64,000 nucleotides of DNA, from positions 3,286,001-3,350,000 of the forward strand of contig NZ_CP084561.1 in NCBI RefSeq assembly GCF_021789315.1, given 5' to 3'. The DNA comes from Arthrobacter sp. FW305-BF8. GTDB lineage: Bacteria > Actinomycetota > Actinomycetes > Actinomycetales > Micrococcaceae. Numbering within the stretch: position 1 is the stretch's first letter; each line of letters begins with the position of its first letter. Below the pieces are notes generated by a model. The model was not told the origin of the DNA. It made no database searches and was given only the letters and a program-made list of their open reading frames with translations. The translations under genes and the position numbers were made by a program. Positions 63,183 through 64,000 of this stretch are shown here, piece by piece.

Positions 63183-64000
63183 ATGAGCACCACCCTCCTC
63201 CAGGCAGTCAACGCTGCCCTGGCAACCGTCATTGATCCGGAACTCCGGCGCCCCATCACCGAGCTGGGCATGGTTGATTCGGTGGAAATCTCCGGCGACG
63301 GGACCGTCCGCCTGGCGGTGCTGCTCACCATTGCCGGCTGCCCCCTGCGCGACACCATCACCAGGGACTCCGAGGCGGCGCTGCTGGACGTGCCAGGCGT
63401 CACCGCCGTCGAGGTGGACCTGAAAGTCATGACCCAGCCGCAGCGAGACGCACTGAAGGAGCAGCTCCGCGGCCCCGGCGGCGAGCGGGGCATCCCGTTC
63501 AACCAGCCGGGGTCCCTCACCAAGGTCTTTGCGGTGGCCAGCGGCAAGGGCGGTGTGGGCAAGTCCTCGGTAACGGTGAACCTCGCCTGTTCGCTCGCGG
63601 CACAGGGGCTGCGCGTGGGCATCGTGGACGCCGACGTGTACGGCTTCTCGGTGCCGGCCCTGATGGGGATCACCCAGGCCCCCACCCGCGTGGACGACAT
63701 GATCCTCCCGCCGGTGGCCTACGGAGTAAAGGTCATTTCCATCGGCATGTTTGTCACCGGCAACCAGCCTGTGGCCTGGCGCGGACCCATGCTGCACCGG
63801 GCCCTCGAACAGTTCCTCACCGATGTCTATTTCGGCGATCTTGATGCGCTGTTCCTGGACCTTCCGCCGGGCACCGGTGACATCGCCATCTCAGTGGCGC
63901 AGCTGCTGCCCAAAGCCGAGATACTGGTGGTCACCACTCCGCAGGCCGCAGCGGCCGACGTCGCAGAGCGTGCCGGCGCCATCGCCACGCAGACCGGGCA
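63183..64000 (+). CDS. mrp: Mrp/NBP35-type P-loop ATPase, cut by window edge
   Basis: The first 272 codons of an Fe-S cluster carrier ATPase. An N-terminal MIP18/DUF59 domain (ATVIDPELRRPITELGMVDS) is followed by the deviant Walker A SGKGGVGKSS near residue 120, DADVYGFSVPALMG and LFLDLPPGTGDIAIS. The frame is open at base 64000. ATG 63183 is preceded by a weak ribosome site. It follows DUF1003 by ten bases. Confidence 0.93.
   Translation, partial: MSTTLLQAVNAALATVIDPELRRPITELGMVDSVEISGDGTVRLAVLLTIAGCPLRDTITRDSEAALLDVPGVTAVEVDLKVMTQPQRDALKEQLRGPGGERGIPFNQPGSLTKVFAVASGKGGVGKSSVTVNLACSLAAQGLRVGIVDADVYGFSVPALMGITQAPTRVDDMILPPVAYGVKVISIGMFVTGNQPVAWRGPMLHRALEQFLTDVYFGDLDALFLDLPPGTGDIAISVAQLLPKAEILVVTTPQAAAADVAERAGAIATQTG

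Overview
The window is a stretch of high-G+C actinobacterial chromosome, most probably Arthrobacter/Pseudarthrobacter or a close relative in the Micrococcaceae. The evidence is: frequent GTG starts; actinobacterial families (UvrD2 with a four-cysteine motif and HRDC domain, AdnAB, DUF3107, UPF0182, MoeZ); a coproporphyrin-dependent heme pathway with HemQ; and repeat families of the GGTTGAGCTTGTCGAAACC type. From memory of M. tuberculosis gene order, the backbone (UPF0182, PDZ protease, DUF2342, uvrD2, nudC, adnB, adnA, alkyltransferase-like, moeZ, tetR, DUF3107, ferritin-like, DEAD helicase) resembles the Rv3193c-Rv3211 block, with methionine-import, heme and thiamine modules inserted. The genus is an inference, not a database result.

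Layout. 1-6.8 kb: an HtrA-type protease cut by the left edge, a TPM-domain envelope protein followed by PspA, a photolyase, and a cytochrome b membrane protein. 6.9-7.3 kb: two initiator tRNA-fMet genes. 7.5-13.4 kb: UPF0182 membrane protein, PDZ/Lon-like protease and a DUF2342 protein. 13.5-27.1 kb: a DNA maintenance region with an M48-like peptidase, UvrD2, NudC, a kinase-like protein, AdnB, AdnA, an alkyltransferase-like protein and a DEDDh exonuclease. 27.4-30.1 kb: metNIQ. 30.1-42.9 kb: an almost complete heme pathway, with hemA on the plus strand diverging from hemE-hemY-(surface protein)-hemQ-hemH-hemC-hemD-hemB-(LLM flavoenzyme)-hemL. 43-46.3 kb: a Tat-type exported protein, MoeZ, a TetR regulator, DUF3107 and a small membrane protein. 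46.3-48.4 kb: a compact cassette (CmtR-like metal sensor, CDF-type transporter, DsbA-like oxidoreductase) between two 47-bp direct-repeat copies. 48.3-52.2 kb: a PCD-VOC fusion and thiamine genes (TPP riboswitch-thiO-thiS-thiG, divergent thiE). 52.3-57.4 kb: ferritin-like protein, RNB ribonuclease, DEAD-box helicase and an orphan DNA methyltransferase. 57.5-64 kb: PHP phosphoesterase, aminopeptidase P, a stress-protein-like membrane protein, a soluble MgtE-N/CBS protein, DUF1003 and Mrp, which is cut by the right edge.

How the genes work together. The heme genes encode the whole route from glutamyl-tRNA to heme through coproporphyrin. Most neighbours overlap or lie within a few bases, so the set reads as one operon. 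adnA and adnB encode the actinobacterial double-strand-break resection motor-nuclease and are chained by 4-base overlaps to an alkyltransferase-like protein. thiO, thiS and thiG make the thiazole half of thiamine under a riboswitch, and thiE joins the two halves. The best candidate for an acquired or little-described system is the cmtR-CDF-dsbA cassette. One of its flanking repeats lies inside the 3' end of the PCD-VOC gene, the classical footprint of integration into a gene's 3' end, although no recombinase is present.
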